A stretch of 64,000 nt of DNA from the NCBI GenBank assembly GCA_945861435.1, contig CAMAUX010000013.1:1-64000 (forward strand), in the 5' to 3' direction. This stretch comes from Chthoniobacter flavus (GTDB taxonomy: Bacteria > Verrucomicrobiota > Verrucomicrobiia > Chthoniobacterales > Chthoniobacteraceae). The notes beneath the pieces are model-generated. The model saw nothing but the letters and a program-made list of their open reading frames with translations, made no database searches and was not told where the DNA came from. Below are positions 29,210 to 36,965 of this stretch, one piece after another. The translations under genes and the position numbers were made by a program. The first letter of the stretch is position 1. Each line of letters starts with the position of its first letter.

Positions 29210-30496
29210 ATGCAACACCCCATCCTATCCCGCAGACGCTTCCTGCAGAACTCCGCTGCCTTCGCAGCGCTTGCCTCCGCGCCCGCCATCCTGCGCGGCG
29301 CGCCCAGTGACAAGATGCTCAAGATCGCCCTCGTGGGCTGTGGCGGACGCGGCTCGGGTGCGGCCAACCAAGCCCTCAGCACCTACCAGCAAGGCCCGAT
29401 CAAACTCGTCGCCATGGCGGACATGTTCGAGGAACGCCTCACCACCTCTCTCAACAACCTCAACGCCAAGCACGCCGACCGCATCGACGTGCCCAAGGAG
29501 CGCCAGTTCCTCGGCTTCGACGGCATCGACAAGGTCCTCGCCACCGACGTCGACGTCGTCCTCCTCACCACCCCTCCCGGATTCCGCCCCGAACATTTCG
29601 AAAAGGTGGTCAAGGCAGGCAAACACGCCTTCTGTGAAAAACCCATCGCCACCGATGCCCCCGGCGTGCGCCGCTTCCTCGCAGCCGCCGCCGAATCAAA
29701 GGCCAAGGGCCTCGGTGTCCAATCCGGTTTCTGCTGGCGTTCCAAGTACGCCGAACGCGAAGTCTACAAGCGAGTGCACGAGGGAATGATCGGCGACGTA
29801 CGCGCCGCCTACGGCACCTACCTCGGCGCCAGCCCCTGGGTGAAGGAGCGCAAACCCGAATGGAACGACCTCGAGTACATGCTCCGCAACTGGATGTACT
29901 ACTGCTGGCTCTCCGGCGACCACATCGTCGAGCAGGCCGTCCACACCGTCGACAAATTGTCGTGGGCCTTCGGCGACGTCGCACCCATCAGCGCCACCGG
30001 CCAGGGCGGCCGCCAGCAGCGCGTCGAAGACCAGTTCGGCCACGTCTACGATCACTTCACCATCGTCTACGAATACCCGAACAGCGCCCGCGGCATCATC
30101 GCCTGCAGACAGCAACAAGGCTGCGCCAACGACGTCTCCGACCACGTCCTCGGCACCAAGGGCTTCGTGCGCCAGACCAGCGGCCGCATGAACGTCATCG
30201 AAGCCGGCTCCGAACGCTGGAAGTTCGACGGCGAAAAGAACGACATGTACCAGACCGAGCACGACGAATTCGTCGCCTCGCTGCGTGCCGGCAAGCCCCT
30301 CAACTTCGCCGACAAAATCGCCCACTCCACCATGCTCGCCATCCTCGGGCGCATGTCCGCCTACACCGGACAAACCATCACCTGGGAGGACGCCTGCAAT
30401 TCCAAGGAAGACCTGCGCCCCCCGATGCCGCTCGATTTCGCGGCCAAGTATCCCACGCCTCCCGTCCCCATCCCGGGCCGCACCAAGTTCATCTAA
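29210..30496 (+). CDS. Gfo/Idh/MocA family oxidoreductase with Tat signal
   Basis: 428-aa protein that starts with a twin-arginine signal (SRRRFLQNSAAFAALASAPAIL), so it is exported folded with its NAD(P) cofactor. The Rossmann part (KIALVGCGGRGSGAANQAL ... AFCEKPIATDAPG) is followed by the GFO/IDH C-terminal domain (YMLRNWMYYCWLSGDHIVEQAVHTVDKLSWA). Typical of PVC bacteria, where tightly bound NAD(P) allows periplasmic sugar redox chemistry. It lies 44 bases after the cytoplasmic paralogue and completes a DUF1080-Gfo/Idh-Gfo/Idh operon, a plausible keto-glycoside processing set. Confidence 0.88.
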   Translation: MQHPILSRRRFLQNSAAFAALASAPAILRGAPSDKMLKIALVGCGGRGSGAANQALSTYQQGPIKLVAMADMFEERLTTSLNNLNAKHADRIDVPKERQFLGFDGIDKVLATDVDVVLLTTPPGFRPEHFEKVVKAGKHAFCEKPIATDAPGVRRFLAAAAESKAKGLGVQSGFCWRSKYAEREVYKRVHEGMIGDVRAAYGTYLGASPWVKERKPEWNDLEYMLRNWMYYCWLSGDHIVEQAVHTVDKLSWAFGDVAPISATGQGGRQQRVEDQFGHVYDHFTIVYEYPNSARGIIACRQQQGCANDVSDHVLGTKGFVRQTSGRMNVIEAGSERWKFDGEKNDMYQTEHDEFVASLRAGKPLNFADKIAHSTMLAILGRMSAYTGQTITWEDACNSKEDLRPPMPLDFAAKYPTPPVPIPGRTKFI

Positions 30497-30499
30497 GCA

Positions 30500-30516
30500 G
30501 GCGCGCCAAGCGCGCC
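30500..30516 (+). terminator. GC hairpin directly after the Tat Gfo/Idh gene
   Basis: ggcgcgc-caa-gcgcgcc is a perfect 7-bp stem with a three-base loop, starting three bases after the TAA. There is no T-run, so classical intrinsic termination is doubtful; it may protect the 3' end or belong to the structured repeat region that follows. Confidence 0.4.
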
Positions 30517-30526
30517 CACAGCAGCA

Positions 30527-30561
30527 CGCAGCAGGCTGCGCCGTCGATGGCGCGCCGCCAT
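30527..30561. repeat. Two short palindromes preceding the 9-bp repeat array
   Basis: cgcagc-ag-gctgcg (30527-30540) and atggcg-cgc-cgccat (30547-30561) are perfect 6-bp inverted repeats that follow the hairpin at 30500 and run straight into the tandem array. The dense packing of inverted repeats suggests a folded RNA or repeat element rather than a protein-coding stretch. Confidence 0.45.
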
Positions 30562-30599
30562 GGACTTCATGGACTTCATGGACTTCATGGACTTCATGG
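30559..30599. repeat. Tandem 9-bp array A (catggactt x4 plus partial unit)
   Basis: Four identical copies of catggactt (30559-30594) are followed by a partial catgg. Because nine is a multiple of three, the array is open in all useful frames and creates an artefactual MDFMDFMDF start on the ORF track. Its core atggac is complementary to the gtccat core of array B 73 bases downstream, so the two can pair. Confidence 0.85.
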
Positions 30600-30672
30600 T
30601 TGCTGTCCGCCCGCACATCGACCGGTTGTCACACCCTCCACGCCCCTGCCCCGGCATCCACTGGCAATTGAA

Positions 30673-30702
30673 CATGTCGTCCATGTCGTCCATGTCGTCC
30701 AT
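30673..30702. repeat. Tandem 9-bp array B (catgtcgtc x3 plus partial unit)
   Basis: Three identical copies of catgtcgtc (30673-30699) are followed by cat. The unit contains gtccat across the junctions, the reverse complement of atggac in array A. Pairing A with B gives 7 of 9 matched bases per unit with a two-base internal loop. It ends 34 bases before the deacetylase ATG, so any structure lies in or near that gene's leader. Confidence 0.85.
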
Positions 30703-30736
30703 CTACGCGCTTCTCCCACTCCACCGCGCTCCCCCC

Positions 30737-31504
30737 ATGAATCCCCCACTACCGCGAATCCTCCTGCGCATCGTCCTCGCCGCCCTCCTCCTTCTCGCCC
30801 CGCACACCCGCGCTACGGAGCCTGAGCGCATCGTCGTCCTCACCTTCGATGACTCCGTCGCCAGCCATGCCACCTTCGTCGCCCCGCTTCTCAAAAAGCT
30901 CGGATTTGGCGCCACCTTCTTCATCACCGAAGGCTTCGAATTCCTCGAAGACAAGGAGCATTACATGACCTGGGCGCAGATCCGCTCACTCCACGATCAG
31001 GGCTTCGAGATCGGCAACCACACCCGCCGCCACACTGGCGTCGGCAAGCAGAAACCCGCGGACCTCGAGGCCGACATCGCCTTCATCGAGGAGCGTTGCG
31101 CAGAACACGGCATCCCGCGCCCCACCAGCTTCTGCTATCCCGGCTACCAAGTCAGCGACACTGCCGTCGAGATCCTCGCGCGCCGCGGCTACCAGTTTGC
31201 ACGGGCCGGCGGAATGCAGCCCTACCTTCCATCCACCGACCATCCCCTGCGCATCCCGCAGATCTTCGACGGCAAGCCCGAGACCAACCTCACCCACTTC
31301 AAGGCCGCAGTCTCACAAGCCGGCGAAGGGCGCATCCTCGTCCTCACCTTCCACGGAGTGCCCGACATCAAGCATCCCTGGGTCAACACAGACCCCGAAA
31401 AGTTCCGTTCCTACATGGATCACCTCAAGGAACAGGGCTGCCGTGTCGTCGCCCTTCGTGACCTTAAGACACTCCTCCAACCAAACGCTGCTCCAGCGAA
31501 GTGA
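30737..31504 (+). CDS. Exported polysaccharide deacetylase (NodB domain)
   Basis: About 255 aa. The track ORF starts inside the upstream repeats; the ATG at 30737 gives a proper signal peptide (MNPPLPRILLRIVLAALLLLAPHTRA). The NodB core has motif 1 TFDDS (Asp38-Asp39), motif 2 HTRRHTG (metal-binding His95 and His99) and motif 3 FCYPGYQ. The C-terminal LTFHGVPD supplies the late motif with His. It probably removes N- or O-acetyl groups from a polysaccharide or peptidoglycan in the periplasm. The repeat region lies just upstream. It converges on the plsC-like gene with a 52-base gap. Confidence 0.85.
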   Translation: MNPPLPRILLRIVLAALLLLAPHTRATEPERIVVLTFDDSVASHATFVAPLLKKLGFGATFFITEGFEFLEDKEHYMTWAQIRSLHDQGFEIGNHTRRHTGVGKQKPADLEADIAFIEERCAEHGIPRPTSFCYPGYQVSDTAVEILARRGYQFARAGGMQPYLPSTDHPLRIPQIFDGKPETNLTHFKAAVSQAGEGRILVLTFHGVPDIKHPWVNTDPEKFRSYMDHLKEQGCRVVALRDLKTLLQPNAAPAK

Positions 31505-31556
31505 ACCGCAACGGCCAACCGATCCACCCCGCCAAACCGGCCGCGCTCCGATCGGC

Positions 31557-32354
31557 TCAGCCGCGCCAAATCCCCAGCCCGCTCACCTCCGCGTGCAGAC
31601 TGATTGCGGCCTTCTGCCGTGAGCCCTCCAAACGGCGCGGCACTCCAAAACGCAGCTGCGCCTTCGCATCCCGCTCCTTCATCAATGCCCAGAGACAGTC
31701 GGGCAGCGAACGCTCGCCAAAGTACGCGACTTCGTCAAAACGCGCACCATCCGCCTTCTGATACCCCACCCACGCGGGCACCACGGGGAAGCCGCACTCG
31801 ATCGCGGGCTGCAAAAGCGACGAACGAAACGGAAGCACCGAAGTGCCGCAGGAGCTTGTCCCCTCCGGGAACAGCACAACGAGCATGCCCGCCTCCAGCG
31901 CCAAGCGCACCGCATCGTTCACCCGGACCACATCCGCGCGACGACCCCGGTCGATGAAGAGCGTACCGGAGGCCCTCGCCACACGTCCCACCATGGGCCA
32001 TGCCGCCACTTCAGACTTGGCCACAAACACCACAGGACGCACCGCGCTGATCACGAGGATGTCGGCGAAGCTCACATGATTGCTCACCACAATCCCTGCA
32101 CCCATCGGCACGCTCCCCGTCACCTCCACGCGCACGCCCAGAACATCGAGGAGCGCACGACTCAATCGATGGAGCTCCCTCGCCCGCCCCGCTCTGGCAC
32201 GCCCGCAATCCTCCGTCGTGAACGATCCGGCGAAACTGGCCACAGCCCGCTCCGCAATCATCGAGCCCACCGTGAGCGCCTTGCGCCACGGTTCCCATGC
32301 CGCCGCCATCGATCCTCCGGCAAGGACTGGTGCCGATTCCCACACCGCATTCAT
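31557..32354 (-). CDS. olsA: 1-acyl-glycerol-3-phosphate acyltransferase-like, probable OlsA
   Basis: 265-aa membrane-associated acyltransferase of the PlsC family. Contains the HX4D motif in SNHVSFADI (His93-Asp98) and FPEGTSS (about 162-168). General PlsC proteins make phosphatidic acid, but this gene begins two bases after the stop of an OlsB-like N-acyltransferase, the usual arrangement for ornithine-lipid synthesis, in which OlsA adds the second acyl chain to lyso-ornithine lipid. I therefore favour OlsA, with phosphatidic acid synthesis as the alternative. Confidence 0.75.
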   Translation of the reverse strand: MNAVWESAPVLAGGSMAAAWEPWRKALTVGSMIAERAVASFAGSFTTEDCGRARAGRARELHRLSRALLDVLGVRVEVTGSVPMGAGIVVSNHVSFADILVISAVRPVVFVAKSEVAAWPMVGRVARASGTLFIDRGRRADVVRVNDAVRLALEAGMLVVLFPEGTSSCGTSVLPFRSSLLQPAIECGFPVVPAWVGYQKADGARFDEVAYFGERSLPDCLWALMKERDAKAQLRFGVPRRLEGSRQKAAISLHAEVSGLGIWRG

Positions 32355-32356
32355 CC

Positions 32357-33202
32357 TCAGTCCAGAAATGCAGCCGACTGCTGCGGCAAAGAATCAAGGT
32401 CGAGCAGCGTGAGGAAATCGATCGTCTTGAACTGCCGGTCCAACGCCGGCGGTCCGCAGATCTTCGCCCCAAGGGACAGGTAGGCATTCAGCAACCGCGG
32501 CACCTTCACCCTGCGCGGCTCCTCATCCGTTGGCGATGCGCCCACACAGCTGAAACCCGGAAGCGGTCCCGTCTGGAAGCGACGCTCAGCGAGGTGCGCA
32601 CCGGCCAACTGCGCATACATCAGCGCGCCTTCCGCGGGATCCACAGAGTTGAGCGAACTGCACCCAAGCAGATACCTGCAGCGGTGCAGCCGCGCGTACT
32701 GGGCGATTCCCCGCCAGAGAAGGGTGAGCACCTGCAAATTGCGATGCCGCGCATCCACGCATGCCCGTCCGAGTTCCACCACCTCAGCCATCACCGGCTC
32801 AAATGGCGCCATCGCGAACTCCTGCCCGCTATAAAAACCCCGGCCATTCCTGGCCGCTGTGCCTGTCTGCATCCGGTAAGTGCCCACCACCTGCCCGTCA
32901 CATTCCACAAGCAGATGCTCGCACACAGGGTCGAACTCGTCCTCATCGCGCAGCGTGAGGTAGGACGCCTCAAGCCCCTCCTGAAGCTCCAGATTGAAAA
33001 CCATGAATCGCAGGGCCTGCACCGCCCTCACCTCCTCGGCATTGCGCGCAAGGCGCATCGTGTAGGAGTTGTTGCCACCGGCCCGGGACAAAATCCGCCG
33101 CCCGAACCGCTCGTCACGCGTGCTGGCTGTGCCAGCCATTGGAGTCTCGATCACGGGTCGGGAAATTATCAGGGACTTCCCCGCAGTGGGTGGCAGGGTC
33201 AT
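32357..33202 (-). CDS. olsB: OlsB-like ornithine N-acyltransferase (GNAT/hemolysin-type)
   Basis: About 281 aa, start chosen at ATG 33202 (MTLPPTAGKS); the ORF continues 25 codons upstream and another ATG lies at residue 22. GNAT-like acyltransferase of the OlsB family: MRLARNAEEVRAVQALRFMVFNLEL (N-terminal strand and helix), EHLLVECDGQVVGTYRMQTG (acetyltransferase core) and VVELGRACVDARHRNLQVLTLLWRGIAQYA (acyl-donor loop). OlsB attaches a 3-hydroxyacyl chain from acyl carrier protein to the alpha-amine of ornithine. With the adjoining OlsA-like gene it would supply phosphorus-free membrane lipids, useful under phosphate limitation. Confidence 0.75.
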   Translation of the reverse strand: MTLPPTAGKSLIISRPVIETPMAGTASTRDERFGRRILSRAGGNNSYTMRLARNAEEVRAVQALRFMVFNLELQEGLEASYLTLRDEDEFDPVCEHLLVECDGQVVGTYRMQTGTAARNGRGFYSGQEFAMAPFEPVMAEVVELGRACVDARHRNLQVLTLLWRGIAQYARLHRCRYLLGCSSLNSVDPAEGALMYAQLAGAHLAERRFQTGPLPGFSCVGASPTDEEPRRVKVPRLLNAYLSLGAKICGPPALDRQFKTIDFLTLLDLDSLPQQSAAFLD

Positions 33203-33356
33203 GGCATCCCCGTGAATTCGGGAAGACAGAATTGTGCATCCGCCACATCGCCCTCCAAGCCCCGCCCTACGCCTCAATCCGACATCCCCGGCCGCCGCTC
33301 ACAGGAGCCATAACCTCGCATCCCACCACCAAAGCCACATACCTGGTCCCGCCCGC

Positions 33357-33899
33357 TCAGGATGCGTACAGCTCGGGACGAAGGACACCGATGAAGGGCA
33401 GGTTGCGATATCGCTCCTGATAATCGAGCCCGTACCCCACGACGAACTCGTCCCCAATCTCAAACCCGACATAGCGCGCCTCAAAGTGCTCGGCCCTCTC
33501 CTTGCGTTTGCTCAGCAGCACACACGCCTCGACGCTGAGCGGCTTTGCCTCGCGCCGCAGCCTCTCCGCAATCGCATGCAGCGTGCGCCCGCTGTCGAGG
33601 ATGTCGTCGAGCACGAGCACGTGGCGACCATCCACGTCCGGCAGCGAAGCCTGCTCAAAAGTCACCACCCCGCTGCTCTCCGTTCCGCCGTGGTAACTCG
33701 CCACGCTCAGGCAGTCGAGTTGCAGCGGCAAGGGCACACGGCGTAGCAGGTCGGAGGCGAAGATGAGCGAGCCGTTGAGCACAGCGATCACCGTCAACTC
33801 GCGCCCCTGATAGTCCGCAGCCACCCGCGCAGCCAGCGCATCCAATCGCCGCAGGATCGTGCGCTCTTGAAAAAGGATGCGTTCGATGTCGCCGACCAT
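33357..33899 (-). CDS. hpt: Hypoxanthine phosphoribosyltransferase
   Basis: 180-aa cytosolic purine-salvage enzyme converting hypoxanthine or guanine plus PRPP into IMP or GMP. PRPP-binding motif HVLVLDDILDSGRTL (about 93-107), upstream LNGSLIFASDLLRR, and the C-terminal GFEIGDEFVVGYGLDYQERYRNLPFIGVL are all characteristic. Length is normal. A purine-rich AAAGGG stretch precedes the ATG. It is divergent from the TIM-barrel gene at 34052. Confidence 0.92.
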   Translation of the reverse strand: MVGDIERILFQERTILRRLDALAARVAADYQGRELTVIAVLNGSLIFASDLLRRVPLPLQLDCLSVASYHGGTESSGVVTFEQASLPDVDGRHVLVLDDILDSGRTLHAIAERLRREAKPLSVEACVLLSKRKERAEHFEARYVGFEIGDEFVVGYGLDYQERYRNLPFIGVLRPELYAS

Positions 33900-33997
33900 G
33901 CCCGCCCTTTAACCGTCGACACGCCATTCGCAAGCCTTTTCGCCCGCCGCACAACGCCACCCCCGATAACAAAGCCGGGGAAAATTCCTTGGCCGCC

Positions 33998-34029
33998 ACG
34001 GGGTCCTCCGGATAGAGGGAGGACCCTGT
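33998..34029 (+). promoter_or_regulatory. Long leader hairpin before the TIM-barrel gene at 34052
   Basis: gggtcctcc-ggatagag-ggaggaccc is a perfect 9-bp stem, extended by a G-T wobble and two further pairs to about 12 bp, with an 8-base loop. It ends 22 bases before the ATG and holds the only GGGAGGA purine tract in the leader, inside the stem. There is no T-run. It could be a leader regulatory element or operator; function is inferred. Confidence 0.4.
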
Positions 34030-34051
34030 TCAAACCAACCATCCGACTCCC

Positions 34052-35083
34052 ATGGCCAAACCCTGCTACCATCCCTCCATCGAAGGCGCCCAGCACGGCG
34101 CAAAATCCCTCGTCGAATTCCTCAATTACGCAAAGAAGGCTGGCGCCACCGGAGCGCAGCCCAGCAACTACATGCTGCAGGAAGGCGCTGGCTTCAAGAC
34201 GGCCAAAACCATCCGCGAAACTTTCGAGAAGGCCGGCATGACCCTCGATGGCGTGAGCGCCCACTGCCCTTTCTGGGTCCACACCACCGCATGGACCAAC
34301 AGCCCCACCGTGCGCCCCTTCATCCCGAAGGAACTCGCAAAGAAGAGCGCCGCCGACATCGAGGCATGGAGCGAAAAGTACATCCTCAAACTGATGGACC
34401 TCCTCGCCGAACTCGGCCTCAAGGTCCTCCCCATGTTCTGGGGCACCGCTTTCGGCTGGGAACTCGCCTCGGGCTATCCCTGGGGCTTCTGGGCCGGCCC
34501 GGGCTACGACCTGCTCGCTGAGGGCAAGGAACGCTTCGTCAAAAAAACCCGCAAGATCCGCGCACACGCCAAAAAGCTCGGCTTCAAGCTTTGCCATGAG
34601 ATCCATCCCGGCACCGCCGCCTCCACGGCGGACGATTTCAACATGCTCGTCGACATCTGCGACGGCGACGAGACCCTCGGCGTCAACGCCGACCCCTCCC
34701 ACTGCTGGGAGGGTGAGAGCTGGGAAACCCGCTTCCTCAAGGTCGGCCCCCGCATCTGGGCAGCCCACGTGAAGAACTTCGTGATCCGCCAGGGAATGCC
34801 GCTGCGCACCATGGAGCCGAATTGGGCCAAGCGCGCCATGCAGTTCACGGACCTGCCCAGCGGTGATTTGAACATGAACCGCTACGTGGAACTCCTGCTC
34901 ATGGTCGGCTATCCCAGCCGCTACTGCCAGTTGCACGGCACCCCCACGGCCCCCCTCGTCGTCGAAGCCGAAAGCGCCCACCGCGACCTCGACACCACCA
35001 GCGCCAACGGTATCGCCTTCGTGCGCGATCACCTCCTCATCTCCCCCGCCGCCGGAAGCTTCGAGGACGGCATGGGCGCCTGA
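34052..35083 (+). CDS. Xylose-isomerase-like TIM-barrel sugar isomerase/epimerase
   Basis: 343-aa cytoplasmic protein of the sugar phosphate isomerase/epimerase family. Probable metal ligands are spread as expected on the barrel: FKLCHEIHPGTA (Glu), GVNADPSHCWEG (Asp/His), IWAAHVKNFVI (His) and APLVVEAESAH (Glu). Trp and Gly-rich PMFWGTAFGWELASGYPWGFWAGPGYD marks a subfamily common in Verrucomicrobia. It has its own hairpin leader and a strong terminator directly downstream, so it appears to be monocistronic. Substrate unknown; inosose or a keto-sugar is plausible. Confidence 0.78.
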   Translation: MAKPCYHPSIEGAQHGAKSLVEFLNYAKKAGATGAQPSNYMLQEGAGFKTAKTIRETFEKAGMTLDGVSAHCPFWVHTTAWTNSPTVRPFIPKELAKKSAADIEAWSEKYILKLMDLLAELGLKVLPMFWGTAFGWELASGYPWGFWAGPGYDLLAEGKERFVKKTRKIRAHAKKLGFKLCHEIHPGTAASTADDFNMLVDICDGDETLGVNADPSHCWEGESWETRFLKVGPRIWAAHVKNFVIRQGMPLRTMEPNWAKRAMQFTDLPSGDLNMNRYVELLLMVGYPSRYCQLHGTPTAPLVVEAESAHRDLDTTSANGIAFVRDHLLISPAAGSFEDGMGA

Positions 35084-35103
35084 GGCTTCGCTCAACCCCG
35101 TTG

Positions 35104-35143
35104 AAGGCCGCATCCGGACTACCGGGTGCGGCCTTTCCATTTT
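35104..35143 (+). terminator. Strong intrinsic terminator after the TIM-barrel gene
   Basis: aaggccgcatccgg-acta-ccgggtgcggcctt is a 14-bp stem with a single T-G wobble and a tetraloop, followed by a T-rich tail (tccatttt). It starts 20 bases after the stop codon and separates the isomerase transcript from rpoA. Confidence 0.9.
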
Positions 35144-35379
35144 GCGCCCCTCAAACCGAAGCCGAGCCAGGAAACTTCCCCTGCCTGCGCCAGACCCGAC
35201 GCACGCTCCCGGGCCGCGCCGGATGGCAAGTTTGCTATTTACAACACAGGCGCTGTGGTCTTTCCTCCTCGCCCCCAAGCGCAAACTCCAGATACCGCCG
35301 TTGGTCCTTGGGCAGAGACATTCAGAGTCTCCTGCCGCCAGCGCCAAGGGAAACCCGGCGGAATAGAAGACAAGACAAC

Positions 35380-36387
35380 ATGCCCATCCGTTTAGGCCGT
35401 TTCGAAATGCCGAAGTCGCTCGTCAAAGACGAAGCCTCGGCCACCAGCACCTATGCCAAGTTCATTGCCGAGCCCTTTGAGGCCGGTTACGGACACACCG
35501 TCGGCAACTCCCTCCGCCGCGTTCTTCTGAGCTCACTCGAAGGCGCCGCAATCACCGCCGTCAAAATCCAAGGCGCTGAACACGAATTCCAGACCCTTCC
35601 CCACGTCGTCGAAGACGTCACCGACATCGTCCTCAACCTCAAGAAGATCAAGTTCAAGGCGCACGATCACGAGATCCGCAACCTCTCCATCTCCGTCAAC
35701 AAGGAAGGCGCCGTCACCGCCGCCGACATTCAGGACAGCGCCCAGTGCGAAGTTCTCAACAAGGACCAGATCATCTGCGTCCTCGACAAGAAGCAGAAGT
35801 TCGAAGCCGAACTCGAGGTCAAGGTCGGCCGCGGCTTCGCCACCGGCGACGAGAACAAGACCCCGGACCAACCCATCGGCATCATCGCCATCGACTCCAT
35901 CTTCTCCCCGGTCACCCGCGTGAAATACGCCGTTGGCACCACCCGCGTGGGCCAGCGCACCGACTACGACAAGCTCGAACTTGAAATCTGGACCGACGGC
36001 CGCATCACTCCGGAAGAAGCGCTCGTCCAGTCCTCCTCCATCCTCAAAAAGCACTTCGAGCCCTTCTACGGCTACGACGAGAACGCCGTCGCCTTCGACG
36101 AGACTCCTCAGGTGCAGAATCAGGAGAACCAGAAGCTCAAGAAGCTCCTCGCCATGTCGGTCAACGAGATCGAACTCTCCGTCCGCGCCGCCAACTGCCT
36201 CAACAACGCCAACATCACCACCGTCGGCCAACTCGCCCAGAAGTCCGAAAGCGAGATGCTCAAGTACCGCAACTTCGGGAAGAAATCCCTCAACGAGATC
36301 AAGGAAAAGCTCACCCAGCTCAACCTCTCCCTCGGCATGAAATTCGAAGGCGGACTCATCGACGGCCCCCAAGAGGCCCTCCGCTAA
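35380..36387 (+). CDS. rpoA: RNA polymerase alpha subunit
   Basis: 335-aa alpha subunit. The track ORF starts far upstream in the leader; ATG 35380 gives MPIRLGRFEMPKSLVKDEA, the normal family length. The N-terminal dimerisation domain (about 1-230) includes EPFEAGYGHTVGNSLRRVLLSSLEGAAIT. The C-terminal domain (about 255-320) includes IELSVRAANCLNNANITTVGQLAQKSESEMLKYRNFGKKSLNEIKEKL, the helix-hairpin-helix DNA-binding part. It is not preceded by rpsM-rpsK-rpsD as in most bacteria but by a terminated sugar-isomerase gene. It therefore needs its own promoter in the 236-base leader. The only candidate I see there is a weak extended -10 (TGCTATTTA near 35233) without a matching -35. Confidence 0.97.
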   Translation: MPIRLGRFEMPKSLVKDEASATSTYAKFIAEPFEAGYGHTVGNSLRRVLLSSLEGAAITAVKIQGAEHEFQTLPHVVEDVTDIVLNLKKIKFKAHDHEIRNLSISVNKEGAVTAADIQDSAQCEVLNKDQIICVLDKKQKFEAELEVKVGRGFATGDENKTPDQPIGIIAIDSIFSPVTRVKYAVGTTRVGQRTDYDKLELEIWTDGRITPEEALVQSSSILKKHFEPFYGYDENAVAFDETPQVQNQENQKLKKLLAMSVNEIELSVRAANCLNNANITTVGQLAQKSESEMLKYRNFGKKSLNEIKEKLTQLNLSLGMKFEGGLIDGPQEALR

Positions 36388-36417
36388 CAAACACCGCCTC
36401 ATCCAAAGCTCATTCCC

Positions 36418-36921
36418 ATGCGTCACCAACGTAAAACGGTCAAGCTCCAGCGCAGCCAGTCCCACCGGGACGCGCTCCTGGCAAACCAAGTGGTCAGCCT
36501 GATCCACCACAACCGAATCAAAACAACCCTCGCCAAGGCCAAGGCCGTCCGCCCTCTCGCGGAAAAGATGCTCACCCTCGGCAAGAAGAAAACCCTTCAT
36601 GCCCGGCGTCTGGCGCTCTCCGCTCTCCGCCACAACGAAGAAGCCGTGAAGCGTCTCTTCGAAGAGGTCGCACCTCGCTCCGCCACCCGCAACGGCGGCT
36701 ACACCCGCATCATCAAGCTCGGTCAGCGCAAGAGCGACTCCGCTCCCATGGCCCTCATCGAGTGGGTCGACGGCCCCGCCGTCGAAGTCGCCACTCCGGA
36801 ACCAGCCGCAAAGCCCGAGAAGAAGGCCAAAAAGGCTGATGCAGCACCCGCCGCAGAAGGATCCTCGGAGGCTGCTCCCGAAAAGAAGCCGCGCGCAAAG
36901 AAGAAGGCCGCAGCCGAATAG
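36418..36921 (+). CDS. rplQ: Ribosomal protein bL17 with basic C-terminal extension
   Basis: 167-aa large-subunit protein. The first ~118 residues are canonical bL17 (MRHQRKTVKLQRSQSHRDALLANQVVSLI ... RNGGYTRIIKLGQRKSDSAPMALIEWVD). The remaining ~45 residues form a low-complexity Lys/Ala/Glu/Pro tail (AKPEKKAKKADAAPAA ... KKPRAKKKAAAE) absent from E. coli L17. It sits 30 bases after rpoA and is closed by an intrinsic terminator, giving a two-gene rpoA-rplQ operon. Confidence 0.96.
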   Translation: MRHQRKTVKLQRSQSHRDALLANQVVSLIHHNRIKTTLAKAKAVRPLAEKMLTLGKKKTLHARRLALSALRHNEEAVKRLFEEVAPRSATRNGGYTRIIKLGQRKSDSAPMALIEWVDGPAVEVATPEPAAKPEKKAKKADAAPAAEGSSEAAPEKKPRAKKKAAAE

Positions 36922-36965
36922 CTAGGAACCCGCGGGCCTAAACGCCCGCACTCATCAAAAACTTC

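Noticed and set aside
30559-30702. CRISPR array
   Set aside because: Units are nine bases and contiguous, without unique spacers, and no cas genes are nearby.
30560-30736. MDFMDFMDF... N-terminal extension of the deacetylase
   Set aside because: Produced by the 9-bp repeats, which are a multiple of three; the signal peptide begins at the ATG at 30737.
33794-35347. 517-codon minus-strand ORF
   Set aside because: Antisense to the TIM-barrel gene and overlapping hpt; the plus-strand frame has the clear isomerase motifs and a matching terminator.
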